NCBI GenBank assembly: GCA_946811695.1
Contig: OX328124.1
Location: 95,813,304 to 95,877,303 of the forward strand
Reading direction: 5' to 3'
Length of the DNA: 64,000 nt
DNA from: Gonocerus acuteangulatus
Lineage: Eukaryota > Arthropoda > Insecta > Hemiptera > Coreidae
Shown one piece after another: positions 34,684 to 47,798 of this stretch. The notes beneath the pieces were generated by a model that was not told the origin of the DNA, did not search any database, and saw nothing but the letters and a program-made list of their open reading frames with translations. How positions within the stretch are numbered: position 1 is the stretch's first letter; every line of letters starts with the position of its first letter. Both the position numbers and the translations under genes were made by a program.

Positions 34684-35060
34684 GGGCCGCCACATGGGGG
34701 GGACAACCGGGTACAGCTGTCCCGGGCCCGGGCACCGTGGGGGCCCGGGCCGATCCTCATGTGGCGGCCCCTGACTGTCTCCATCAGGCCTCCCAGAGAA
34801 AATACGAACTTCTGTCCAAAGAACTTCACGGGCCTCTTAACCCCTCCCTCCTTTAACATTACCAAAAACTATTAATGGAATAATTTAAAACTGACATTTC
34901 TCTGAAAATAAAATTGAATACATTAGTAATTGAACGGAGGGAATAATGGTAGATATAAAACTTTTTTATTTCAAAAACGTATCCGAGTAAAAAAATGACG
35001 CCAGGCCCCCCAGAGACCACGGGCCTCTATCAAATTGTCCTGCTGTCCACAACTAAACTG
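34684..35060. mobile_element. hAT-like MITE fragment with GC-rich hairpin
   Basis: GGGCCGCCACATG (34684-34696) is perfectly inverted at 34758-34770, enclosing a CCCGGGCCCGGG-rich loop. Downstream, GCCAGGCCCCCCAGAGACCACGGGCC and CAAATTGTCCTG resemble pieces at ~46.9 and ~55.35 kb (GGGCC, CAATTGTCC). GC content is far above the surroundings. Family assignment is tentative. Confidence 0.45.
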
Positions 35061-35552
35061 TATGTAGTTCTGTAAGGAAAAGCTAACTCTTAAGGCATTG
35101 AGGAAGGAGTGAACTACTTAGGCTTACGTTTCGAGAATATTGAAATGTTATATATACTCAAACTTTTTTTTTTATGAATATTAAGTTTTAAAGTATCTTA
35201 AAAAGTCGAATGACTCGTCTATTACTCCCAAAGCCTAGCCACAGCAATAATTTTTCGACGGGAAATAATCAACTCTCAGGATCCTTTCCACCCCCCCCCC
35301 CTCGACGTTCATACAAAACAATAATGAAATCTATAATATCATTTAAGGAGTCGACTGTCATAAACGTAACATTTTACAGGCATGTACTTACAGAAATTAT
35401 ACTACTTGTAATTTACATTCCAAATCGCCTGTTTTACATAATTTGTCACTTACAATACACATTTTAAAAAAGCTAAAGGAAAAAATTAATACATCTCATA
35501 TTTACATATAACTAATATTTATATACAACTTGTTTAAAATAATAGAACTATA

Positions 35553-35558
<6 letters not shown>

Positions 35559-35633
<75 letters not shown>
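35559..35633. repeat. (TA)n microsatellite
   Basis: About 75 bases of TA, downstream of repo. Confidence 0.9.
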
Positions 35634-35638
<5 letters not shown>

Positions 35639-36455
35639 AGCTAATAATCTTCCGCTATATATATATATTCATATTATGATTATTTATACAAAATTTCTAT
35701 ACTGGCATTAAAAGTTATTGGAAAAACGTTTTATTAAAATGTATTATATGTTTATAATATTGTGGTGACATACCACATAAAATATTGAAAAAAAATATCA
35801 CTGTAAAAAACGTCCATCGCTCTACATTATTCTAGAATTTAGTCATTGTTAAATTCGGTTCTTTGTGCTCTCCTTAAGAGTTGATTATATATAGAGTAGT
35901 ACAAAATTCAATAATATTTTTACTTCAAAATTAAATATTATTGAATTCATGTTTGGCAATAAAATAAATAACGTAAAAAATGCATGATCAGAATGATCCC
36001 AATAAGTTCAACTGAACATCTGAATTGAAAATTTGTTGTCAATCTATACATTTGAAACATATTTTGATAATTTATCGAATTTATAATAATACAGAAACTA
36101 AACGTTTTGGTCAACTAGAACACGGTTATAAAAAACATCAGGTATAAAGATAACTGAATAAATAAAAATAAATACTAATGTTATTTTTGTACAGCAGACT
36201 ATAAAAATTATATTTGCTACAATACTTATGAAATTTAGCATTAAATTAAACAGCATTAAAAAAAAAAAAAAATTATACAAAAAATGTATTATTCGTATAA
36301 CGTAAATGTTTTCTTTCAAAAAGCAATAAGTAAGTAGTACCATTTTATTGTCAAAAACGTTGCATTTTTTAAACCGTGATCTTTACTAAAGAAAAGATGT
36401 ACTTCTTACAGGTTGTGCCAATTTTGAATATTGTTGAAATTAAACATAATATTAC

Positions 36456-36461
36456 TTTATT
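36456..36461 (-). terminator. Candidate repo poly(A) signal
   Basis: AATAAA on the minus strand about 470 bases past the stop. Others occur further downstream, so the choice is uncertain. Confidence 0.3.
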
Positions 36462-36930
36462 CTGACCACCCAGCCAATAAAAAAATACATAAACTAATAA
36501 AAACGTTAACCAGTTGGTATGGGATGTACCAGACATACTCCAGTTTATGAAATTGAGTAGACTGAGATAATGGATGCCGCCATAATGGCAGAAAGGCATT
36601 CTAGAAAGAAGACATAATAGAAAGAAGAGGACTGAGGTCATCCGTTTGTGGGGCAGAAGATGCTTGAACTATTAGGAACTGGATAACTTTAGCACAAACT
36701 GAGAAAGTTGGCAGAAGCTTTTGGCATAGGTAACACTCAACATCTGATTGTAGCTTTACTGTATACTACTCTTCTTGTAGGCTTTTAACCTCCGATTAAT
36801 GAGCTCATAAGAAATTAACTAAGAAATTCTCCAAGTACGTTCTTTGGAGTTTATGATAGGAACAAGTCCTTATGTAATTTGGCCACTAAAAAGCTCTTAT
36901 GATTGCAAATTAATGATTTCCTTCTAGGAA

Positions 36931-37394
36931 CTAATTGTTGAAGTTTATCGGAGGAAGAGGTGCGTAGTCCCTGTTCTCATCTCGAGGTTCCTCTTTGACG
37001 GACACGAAGTAGAATCCCAAGTTGTCTCTGTTCTTATCTTCGTCCTGTTGAAGCTCCGGGACATACTCCATGAGATGAGTCTTGGACGGATCCTGCAGAT
37101 CGGACATTGTCGGATACTCCCCGGGACCTCTCTGTTCTTCCTCCATCGGCGGGAAATCCTGACCTCTGAGACAGCCGTACATGTAGTCCGTCTGGGAGTA
37201 GACCGATGAGTAGACCGGCGAAGAAGGAGGTGGATAGGTTGTGGCCGCTGAATATGGGTCGTGATATTGGGGATATGGAGGCCATGGGTCCGCAGGTCCT
37301 GGTCCGCCGCTTTGGAGTGCGGTAGGAGTTCCTGCACCTCCGAATCCAGCTAGCCCGGAAAAACCTCCGGAACCGAGGGTGCTGCTTGTACCAC
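36931..37394 (-). CDS. repo: repo last coding exon
   Basis: 464 nt: GT completes Gly, then [19 protein letters not shown], a Pro/Tyr/Ser segment ([19 protein letters not shown]), [10 protein letters not shown], an acidic stretch and [25 protein letters not shown] looks like a sumoylation-type KxE site (KEEP). Acceptor CTTGCAG. This GC-rich exon stands out from flanking AT-rich DNA. Confidence 0.92.
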
Positions 37395-38211
37395 CTGCAA
37401 GGAGAGATTCATTATTGTAATATGCAAGACATATCGCGATTTTAGTCATTTCTATTCTATGTGATGGTAGACAGTCAAGCGAAACGAGCTAAAAGCAAAC
37501 AGCCGATGCCTTATGATGAGTATACACATAGATTACGATTTTATGATCTAAAAGGGTCTAAGGAGTCCGTATATATAAATATACAAGCAAGTTTAGAAAT
37601 CATAATTCCATTTTGAAAGGTAACATTTTCATCCCCTGTTCATTATGGTCCGAGCAATAGATTTGAAGTATATAATGATGTGTACATAGTTAATTCTGAC
37701 TATATTTTCACCATGGTCAGTTGCCTGATAGCTTTGGTCTTGCCCCAACCCACGGCAGTCATTGCTGAAGAAGGCTGCCAAAGAGCGTGCCGAAACGTTC
37801 CAAATATAGATTTTTACTAAAATCTGAATGTTATTTCTTAGCCAAATCTCGACTATTATTGACTGCTGATTTAAAGTGTAGTAATATAAGAGCAAAAATA
37901 TTTGTAGGACTCTCAGAAGAGGGCTAAGGCCGAGGCACCGAGGGTTTGAGTCAATTATAATCCACCTATCTGTCTAGAACAAAAGTGATTTTCAAACAAG
38001 TTTTAGGAGTGAACAATCAAGTCTTCAAATTTACTACTAATCTTTGGGGTCTCCCGTGGTCTAGTGGCTAGCGCGCTAGATTCATAAGCGGGAGATGGTG
38101 GGTTCGATCCCCACCGGCGCCAGAAATTTTCTCATCTCAGGGCTCGCTGAGAAAATTCATGGTTGCACCCTGGATCTCGGCGCTAATGGCCAAGAATTAT
38201 GTCGATGCGCC

Positions 38212-38269
<58 letters not shown>

Positions 38270-39332
38270 ACTAATCTTTAAGGCATACTTTTTTTTAAAT
38301 GTGGAGTTTTTGGATGTTATTAAATTTATGGAGGTTAGGATTTATAATTTGGTCAATGTTAAGGCGGTTTCAGATATCCTTGAAGTTATAAGATTGTTTA
38401 ACAACTGGCACTACACTTTGATGGTAGTGGGTATGATTCCGTTAATCAATCAACAAAAAAACGAGCATTAACCCATTAGGTAAACAATGAGCGACATTAA
38501 ATAAGTCGTCCCTGAATTATGTCAACATGGCCGGCATAAAATAACGATGAGTATAATGATTAATTATTATTACAAAGTTATATACATCTATGAAGTAAAA
38601 AAAAAAAAAAAATAAAAAAAAAAAAATAAAAATAAATAAATAATTCATTCATATGAATGTTGGTCTGTAAATTAAAAAAATGTAGTTACCAGCTGATGGT
38701 AGGTATCCAGTTTTCCGTGGGGGCTCCCTCTTCCTCCATTTTGCTCTCCTGTTTTGGAACCAAACTTGGACTCTAGACTCTGAAAGATTAAGCTTGAGAG
38801 CTAGCTCTTCCCTGGCGAACACGTCGGGATACGGCGCACGTTCGAAGGCTCCTTCCAGCTCCTCGAGTTGATAAGATGTAAACGTTGTCCTAAAACAAAA
38901 GTATTTTGTATTAATATTAAATATTGAAATATTTTCATCATAGAAGCATTGAGGTCCGCATCCTTTTGATACAATAATGCTCAAAAATACCAGAGGCATG
39001 AATATCAAACACATGTAATTTTCATCTCTTATTATTTATTGAAGACGAAAGAGGCTAAGGCCTTGTTATTCCTATTATATTCAAATAAGGCACTTGAAAT
39101 ATGTTTTTTTTCTACTATTAAGAGTAATATTTTGCACAGAACCCGACCCGAAGCATGGTTTTATCAAGTTCAACTTAATTGGATTTCTCAATTGTTCAAA
39201 ATATTTAAAAAAAATATACGAAACCCCACGATTTGGATTAATACTCAATATGTGAACAATTTTTCAAATCTCTGTTCTGACTCAGAAACGTGACTTTATG
39301 GGGAAGACTATGATATATTCAGAACACTTTTA

Positions 39333-39401
<69 letters not shown>

Positions 39402-40732
39402 TACTTACCCTAAAGTTCACAAGCGCACTCAAACAGAAATGTTATGTCTCTGAAGGCTATTAGCTACAGTTCGCGATAGAATAAACAATTAACCGAATCA
39501 GTTTTTTCTGAGTATCTCTGGTATAACAAGTAGGGGAACTCGGGGCGGAACGGGATACGTAATGTTAATAGATTTTTAAGACATAGGGTAATTAATCAAA
39601 ACTTATAATAAAGGCGTAAAACATTTATTTATATTGTTAGTAAACACATGTAAAATGGTTAGTAGTTAATTCTAAATAAAAACACCTTTTTTACCATTTT
39701 CAAAAAAAGTCTCCAAATTACCCGGTCTGCCCCGCTTACGGGGCAGAATGGGATAGGAGGTTTCTTACACAAATTCTTAAACTTAAAATGATAATTGTTG
39801 ATGCATTTTGAAATAAACACAGGAAACACAATATATTACTTACCGTCCTGCAATATTTACAAACTAACACTTCCTCAACGTCTTCGCTGTCTACTCCAGC
39901 GCATGAGTTGTTAGCCGAAAACAGTTGGGACATCGTGTTAAGTGGAAGGTGACCATTCCAAAACTTACTAAAGTCCCTAAAGAAAAGGTTAAGATGTAAT
40001 TTTCGATGGGGCGATGTCACTCTGAGAAATAAATGCTTAAAACTTGACAATTGTTAGTTTCGTTCTTTCCAACGGGGCTTTATCACTGTTTACCTAACGT
40101 TTTAATTGGTTATTGTTTTCTTTAAATTGCATTTAATAGTAAAATTAGTATTTTAATAACATCCAATTTTTGCCTCTCCGTCTTTCTAACGTACGTTCGA
40201 ACCATCTGGAATGAAAAAAAATTACTATCTCCAATCTATCCTCGCCATGGGATACTATCCCGTTCTGCTCCATCCCGTTCCGTCCCAAGAGCACGATTTA
40301 GGTTATGAGGCGGTTGCTGAACTGAAAACCTTTCATAATTATACTTACAAAGAGTGTTACTTTTAGCTACTGACATGCACTACAACGGCAGATAACACAC
40401 ATTAGCGTTGCATTAATGATTAGAAGCTTAGCTTGCATTTAAGTCGACAAAAAGTTACAAAAACACGGCAGAAATAAACAAACATCATTTCAATTAAAAG
40501 AGTCAGTAAGAACTAATCAAAATGCCTACCCCATCTTCCCTACCGTCTGTAGGCACAGTTAAATACATATCCGCTAAAATACAGCCCAGGAAAATGCCTT
40601 ATCCCGTTCTACCCCGCTATCCCGTTCCGCCCCGAGTTCCCCTAAATACATACTTATTATGGCTCGATTATCTTTAAACTTGACATTCTTATTTAATTCA
40701 TAAAATATTTATATTGAAAACGGTCTTTACGC

Positions 40733-40789
<57 letters not shown>

Positions 40790-43270
40790 TATTAATATTT
40801 TTTAGTTATTTGGGGGCTAAGGGTCGGTAGAGCAGTAGGTAGTCAGTTTTATTTATAATACAACTTTATTTATTATTTATGCCCTACATGTTTCGTGCCT
40901 TTCCTTCGTACCTCTTACGGGGCACTTGTACAAAAAGCTTGTTAAGAAGTCCTCTCGTCCCATTTATGCTCTACGGAGGCAGGAGTAATCCATAAAAAAT
41001 CAAGGAATGGTTAGGATTCGGCTAATAGAAAATGTCATATTTTTAGACAAATCTGTATTCCGCACGTTTTGGCATGCTCTTTGACAGCCTTTTTCATCAC
41101 TAAGTGCCTAGGTGAGGGAGGAAGACCAAGATAACTTTTAGGTGGCCATGGATATGTGCTGGACAAGGAGCACTTAGATATCCTTGGTCACCTAAAAGTG
41201 TCGTGACATTCCTTTCTCACCAAGCCACTTAGAGCTGCATACGGCCGCCAAAGTGCATGCTGAAACGTTCGGGATACAGATTTTTCTGAAAATATGACAT
41301 TTTCTTCCAGCCGAATTCCAACCATTCCTTGAGTTCTCACCACCTCAAGGACTAACTATCTTGATCACATTAATTCATGTTTTAAGACTTTGTTCTAGTT
41401 CTAGTTTTATTATAAACCTATTGATCAGTTGACATTAGTTCTTGGTCAGAAAGGAAACTCCAATAGATTAATGAATGCGAAATCAGGACAATGATAATCC
41501 TCCAATGTGTCCACTTGCCGACCTTTTGAATACGTAATAAATACCCTGCATGCAGCTGCTGGGGTTCTCTGGCGTCACAACTTTAATTAGATTATCTTGG
41601 AGCGCAGGATGGGTTAATCGATAATGTCAACGTATTTTAAGCGCTTTACCTACCTACCTAAAGGGAGGGAACTTATGTGGTCTTGAGCCGCGGTCGCAAT
41701 TGGGAAGCGCAGATAAGATCTTGACCTTCCATGTCCGACAAGTCACTAAATTACCGGTCGTTCAAATGTGTGTATTTAGTATGTGTAAGCCTGGTCGAGC
41801 TCTACCGTCATAGAAGTGGTCCGACTTGGATGAAATTTGAAAAATAAATACTTCCGCTTAATCAAAAGGCCAAGTTTCTGTCTTAACACACCAAAAAATA
41901 TGTGCTAACGATTTTGCCTTAATAGGCTTCCTTAGATTTGTGGAATCTAATGAGACAATTTTTAATGTGATATATTTAACCGTTTTCGGAGATAAAAATA
42001 GAAAGTTCAGATTGGAAAACATAGTCCCATTTATCCGGACTAAGATTTATCAAATCTGTTGTCGTTTGGATTAGAAAAAATATTGAAAAAAGTATTCCAT
42101 TGAAGACATCAGAATTTCTAAACTTTTTGCAAATTAAGAAAATATTTCGAAAACGGTTGAGAAATTGTGGTAAGTGGAAAGCGAATATTCGAGCCATTAT
42201 CGATAGGGAGAAATCAGTGCATAACATTTTGAATGTGTTGGTTTCGTTCATTTGATTGGGTTTATGGGCGCATATTAGGCGGGCTTTTTGTCACTTTTGT
42301 AATATTAAATCCAGAAGGAAATTAAGGAGTCTATGTGCGGATTCTCAAATTCTTTTACTTATTAACCATAAACCGGATGATGTACCTATTATGTATCATC
42401 GATAATATACAGCTAAGGATCTGAGGATTTGTATAGTATGAACTGTAAAAATCTAGTTTTTGCTATTACCACATATGTTCAACTCTAACTCAATTGTTCT
42501 CAAAACATTGAGTTTGTTACTTAGAACCCGTGGCCTCTGGGGTCCTCAATTTTTATACCAAGCTGAAAAATTAGGTTGTTTTTATGATTTTTTTTAAGAA
42601 GGCCCAATTATCGTTCGATTCTTTTTAGGCGTGATGGCCTTTCTTCCACAAAAAGGAAAAACTTCACATCTATCCGGGCTAAAAAAGGGGTGGTAAGCTA
42701 TAGATAATCGATCCCAAAAATAGGGGTTACTAATAAAGGGATTTTCAACTATGTCAAATTGAATACTTAAGGGTCTCCCGTGGTCCAGTGGCTAACGCCT
42801 TGGGTCCTGATGAAGGTTCAAGTCCCGCCTGAAGCAGGTTGAGTATTTTCATGCAAGGGCCCGTTGAAAATATTCTTCTCCCGCTAGATGCAAAAAATAA
42901 TAACGAAGGATATTCTTGTAGAGTCTGTGTCGCAAGAGGTCATCTAGAAGTGAGTGGCCTTAAATTCCCTGAAGTGCGTGGGTGTCAATTCCCTGATACA
43001 AGCCCTCAATTACTGAGTCATTGCACTGAGCCATTTTAACAAAGACTCACATTATTAATATTGAAGAGGGTGAAGCATTCTTTGTGTGGATCATGTCATT
43101 TATTTACTTACACACCAGTGGGGATTTGTAAAGAAACAAACGTACAGATAGACAATTTTGACTTAGCCTGTGACACTCCCCGTATCAAGATCTACCTGTG
43201 TGCCAAGTTTGATAAACATCGGTCAAACGGAGTGGATTTGTATAAGGAACCATTGAGCTAATCGCGCATC

Positions 43271-43337
<67 letters not shown>

Positions 43338-44116
43338 ACCTGGATTACTGTTATTCAACTACCCTGAAATCTTTTTGAATTCTCCGCTCAAAATTTCTAG
43401 TTGAAACTGGGTGCCAAATACATCATTTAAAACATAAATCATTGAAAAATTGAAAAAAAATGAAATGTAACAGATCTCTCAAATGAAAAACATTTCTAAT
43501 CGTTTCATTCAGTTAGTTCATCGTTTCATTGCTTCCGGAATGGACAATGGGTACCCACAGTTTGGCCATTAAAAAAGAATAATTTTTAATTTTTTCACAC
43601 ATGGTTTTTGAAGGTAACAAGTTACAAAACTACATTCCACCTTTTTTCGACAAAAGGGAGCAAATCTTTCAATTTATACCAGAATAAACCTCTAGTTTAT
43701 TTGCATGGATTTAATGCTTATTAAATTACAAGTTTTCGTGCAAGTATAGAATCTGTAGTCCGTTGGGGGCTGAGGAAAAAAAATCGCGAAAAAAACTCTG
43801 ATTCATTGATAAAAACAGAAGTGCGTTATGGGACGTCCAGAAAGTATCTTTTAATAATAATTTTAGGGAATTAAATTACTGTTTTTTAAGGGAAATTTTG
43901 TCTATTTTACGATGGCATAATGCGAAATTAATTATCTTAAAACGTTTTTGAGAAATCCTTTCTTATTTATTAAAAATCATGACTACTTTAAAAAACAGAA
44001 AATTGGTCTTAAGTCCTTTTCCTTTCGGAATCGGACCATACTTCAAATGAACTTTTTTGTTGGAAATTATGTCTACAATCACTTCCTAGAGTTTGGCTAC
44101 TTAGACCTGAATCAAC

Positions 44117-44164
<48 letters not shown>

Positions 44165-44715
44165 ATATATATATATACATATATATATATACATATATAT
44201 AGATTGAAATTGTCTTGTCACCACTTTCGGATTGCGACATGTCATTGCGATCGACCTTATAAGCGGGTTTCACCTCTGTGGTGGGAGGGAAGAAAAGCTC
44301 TGATTTGTTCGGCTGTTCTTTCAGTTCAAGGCGCAATTGATACTATTCACGCAAGACCTTTTGGCATTATATATCAGTGACTATTTGCCTGAGGTGTTAA
44401 GCGGCCCCTACACGGTCAGTAATAATGACATTACCTTATCAAAATGACAGTAATAATGATAGTGTAAGGTGGACAAAGTTGGAATGACGAACAGTAATGA
44501 TGTGAATCCGGATTTTCTGATCTCGGCTCCATCATTACTGAAAGTGGAGGGGATACTGTCATTAGTAATGATGGTGTAGGGGCGTTACTCAGTCTATCTC
44601 GAGCTGGAACTAGGTGAAAGAGATGTAAAGGTTAAACTAGATTGAGTAGAAAGGGCAAAAAATAAGATGAATTGAAATGTATGACTCTACCTTGGTAACA
44701 TTATAGTTATAAAAG

Positions 44716-44769
<54 letters not shown>

Positions 44770-47090
44770 AAAAGTAACGAATCCGCATTAAGTCTAATTA
44801 AAATATATCATAGAATAAAATATATATAAAGTCATCTATAAGGTACCAACAACTTTTCAAATTCGTTACTTTGCATTTGTATCGACAATATAAAATAGGT
44901 TGAAAGTGCTTTATTGTTTATATCGACTTTAGAAAATGTTGACGTGATTCTTTTACCAATGCATTTGTCTTATAGAGTAGATTAGAAGAAAAATATAATC
45001 GTTAAACTATAATTTATATTTCGTCAAATATATTCAAAAATATGCTTACGTTTTCAAGTAAACTAGCATTATACATTTTTTTACATTTTACACCATAAAT
45101 AATAGCAGATTTAAAATCAGCACCCCAAGAAACCCTAACGTGGTGAATAATATTGAAAACAAAAATAATGATTTTTCCCAGTCCGGAAGAGAATAAAAAT
45201 TTGTAAGCGAAAAAGTAATGTGACGTTTTGAAATTCAATATCTCCCCTTGAGATAATCCGATTTTTACGTCATTGAAATCTTTCAAAAGAAGAAAGACTC
45301 CTTTTTCTAACCATATAAATGACTATTGTATCATCTCAAAAGGTACTTGCGAAAAATGGTTATCCAAATAAAAATAAAATGTAAACTTTTTTGCACATAA
45401 CGTCGGTCCCAGAACACTTAGAAACGCCCCGATTGGAAGGATATGTGTCATATTAAGGCCTTTACGAACGTTTCACATGTTTTTTTTTGTGGCTAGTGTC
45501 GCAATTATAACTACACAGGCGACATTTCGGGGATCCGTTATTAACAAAACGCTTCTGTCACGGAGATCACAATGCATACTGAAGAAAAGTAATGACATTA
45601 AAAATGATCCGTGGAATGACGGTGTAAGGTGTACATTGTAATGATGATATGGAATGACGAGAGCTGAATAATAATGACATTACTGATGATGTCATTATTA
45701 CTGACCGTGTAGGGGCCGCTTTAGGATAACAAATTGCTAACTAAATGTATGTATTTATACACATAAATAAATCCAGAGACTTCATCCCGAAACATAGAGA
45801 TATTTTTATTTTGAGTAAATTTTTACAGGATGAAAATTCTCTGGAAGAATGCTAGAAAAGATCCTGCCTGATACTGAAAAAAGTCCGTCACGCAGGAGCT
45901 GCATAACTAAGCACTTTCCTCAGAATTTGGGTAGTGTAGACTGCTTTCCAGAACAATTTGCTTAAAATATCCTACATAAATAAAATAAAAACATGAATAG
46001 TTCTCTTTTAAATTTGTAATGAGTAACTGATCAATTATTAATTTGCTTCCAGAGTTATGTTTACACATGGTACCTATTACACTACGTAATAAATACAAAA
46101 AACCTCATATTATCGTATTTTGATCTAACGCAGGAACAGGATACAGTCACTCTAGTGGTAGAAAGCGCTCCTTGCGCCGGCTTTGTGAACCTACGTCTGG
46201 CGGGCTTTTCTATTGAAATATATTACAAATTAAACCCCCGCTTTCCGATTGACCGATTCAGCTCATTTTGACAACACTTCTTTCTCATGAGTCACCCACG
46301 ACTTATACCGTGTTTCTTACAATACAGCAGAAATTACGACCGGTATGAGTATATTAGGAATTTGAGTCCGGAGTAAACCCCCCCCCCCTTCTAATGAACC
46401 GATTTAGTTTATTTTTACAACACATATTTACCTGTAGATTACCACTACGAATACCGAGTTTCGTCGAAATATACCAAAAATCACGGCTGGTAGTGGCGAA
46501 TTGGTATTGTGGGTCCGGAGTAAACCCCCCTCCTAATGAACCGATTTAGTTTATTTTTACAACACATATTTACCTGTGGATTTCCACTACAAATACCGAG
46601 TTTCGTCGAAATATACCAAAAATCACGGCTGGTAGTGGCGAATTGGTATTGTGGGCCCAGAGTAAACCCCCCCTTCTAATGAACCGATTTAGTTTATTTT
46701 TATATCTCACTTTTCTCTCTATATTACCACTACGAATACCAAGTTTCGTTCAAATATAACCAATATTACGGCTGACATAGTCAAATTAGTGTTTTGGGTT
46801 CTGGAAGACTAAAGATCCTCGCAAATGCATAATTACATTTTAGCAAGCTATCATAATCAGGGCAGGAACCCAGAACACCAGGGGGGCGGGGGAAGGAAGA
46901 AAATTGTTCAAGGGCCCATGGCCTCGGGGGGGGGGCGACATTTTTTTACTCGCATTATAATTTGAAATAACAAAATTTTTCATTCGGTTAACTAAATGTA
47001 TTGAATTTCATTTTCAGAGAAATGTCAGTTTTAAATAATTTCATTATTTTATTATTAGTTTTTGATTTTGTATTTGTTTCGTATAATGTG

Positions 47091-47144
<54 letters not shown>

Positions 47145-47342
47145 AGGCCCGGTGGCTTTGAGCGCTAAGAAGTGAGAACTTAACACTTCGTGCCAAAGGG
47201 TCGTGGGTTTTATTCCCACTAGGGGTAGTGGGTTTCCTTTAGAAAAAAGAAAAGGCATCAGTTCTATCCTGGCTAGAAAAGGGCAATAACCTATAGATAA
47301 CCCGTCCTAAAATTCGTAGTTAATAATAAATAGACGTTAAAA

Positions 47343-47398
<56 letters not shown>

Positions 47399-47733
47399 GG
47401 GCGAGGTTAGCTCAGTGGTAGAGCACTGGACTAATAAGCTGGAGGCCTGCGTTCAAATCCCGTGCAAGCACTAAAGATTTTTTCTTCTAGTGTCTTCGTT
47501 TATTGGTTGAATTCGGCCTCCCTGACTGTCCCTAGGCCGGCCCAGCCTTCAATTAATTTAATAATGGGTACCTTGGGTGTTAATGACTCTAGCAGTCGAA
47601 GCAGCCAAGGGTAAAATCAGGCGGCCGGAGCATAGTACTGAACACACTATCTCCCTAGTGTGCCTTATGGTCAGGAATCAGATACCTCTATAGTATCTGC
47701 CCCTCAGGGCCCTCGTGGCCTGTTACGGGCCTG

Positions 47734-47798
<65 letters not shown>

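Noticed and set aside
36945..37337. Overlapping Arg-rich frames across the repo last exon
   Set aside because: Shadows of a GC-rich coding exon in other frames.
38047..38120. A tRNA-Met gene (CAT loop)
   Set aside because: It is the head of SINE family A, with body and poly-A tail attached.
38199..38471. 90-codon Lys-rich ORF
   Set aside because: Translation of the SINE poly-A tail.
44009..44380. Tyr/Ile repeat proteins
   Set aside because: Translations of a (TA)n microsatellite.
47397..47470. A functional tRNA gene
   Set aside because: A and B boxes are present, but the head is followed by the same SINE body at other loci and the acceptor stem does not pair properly.
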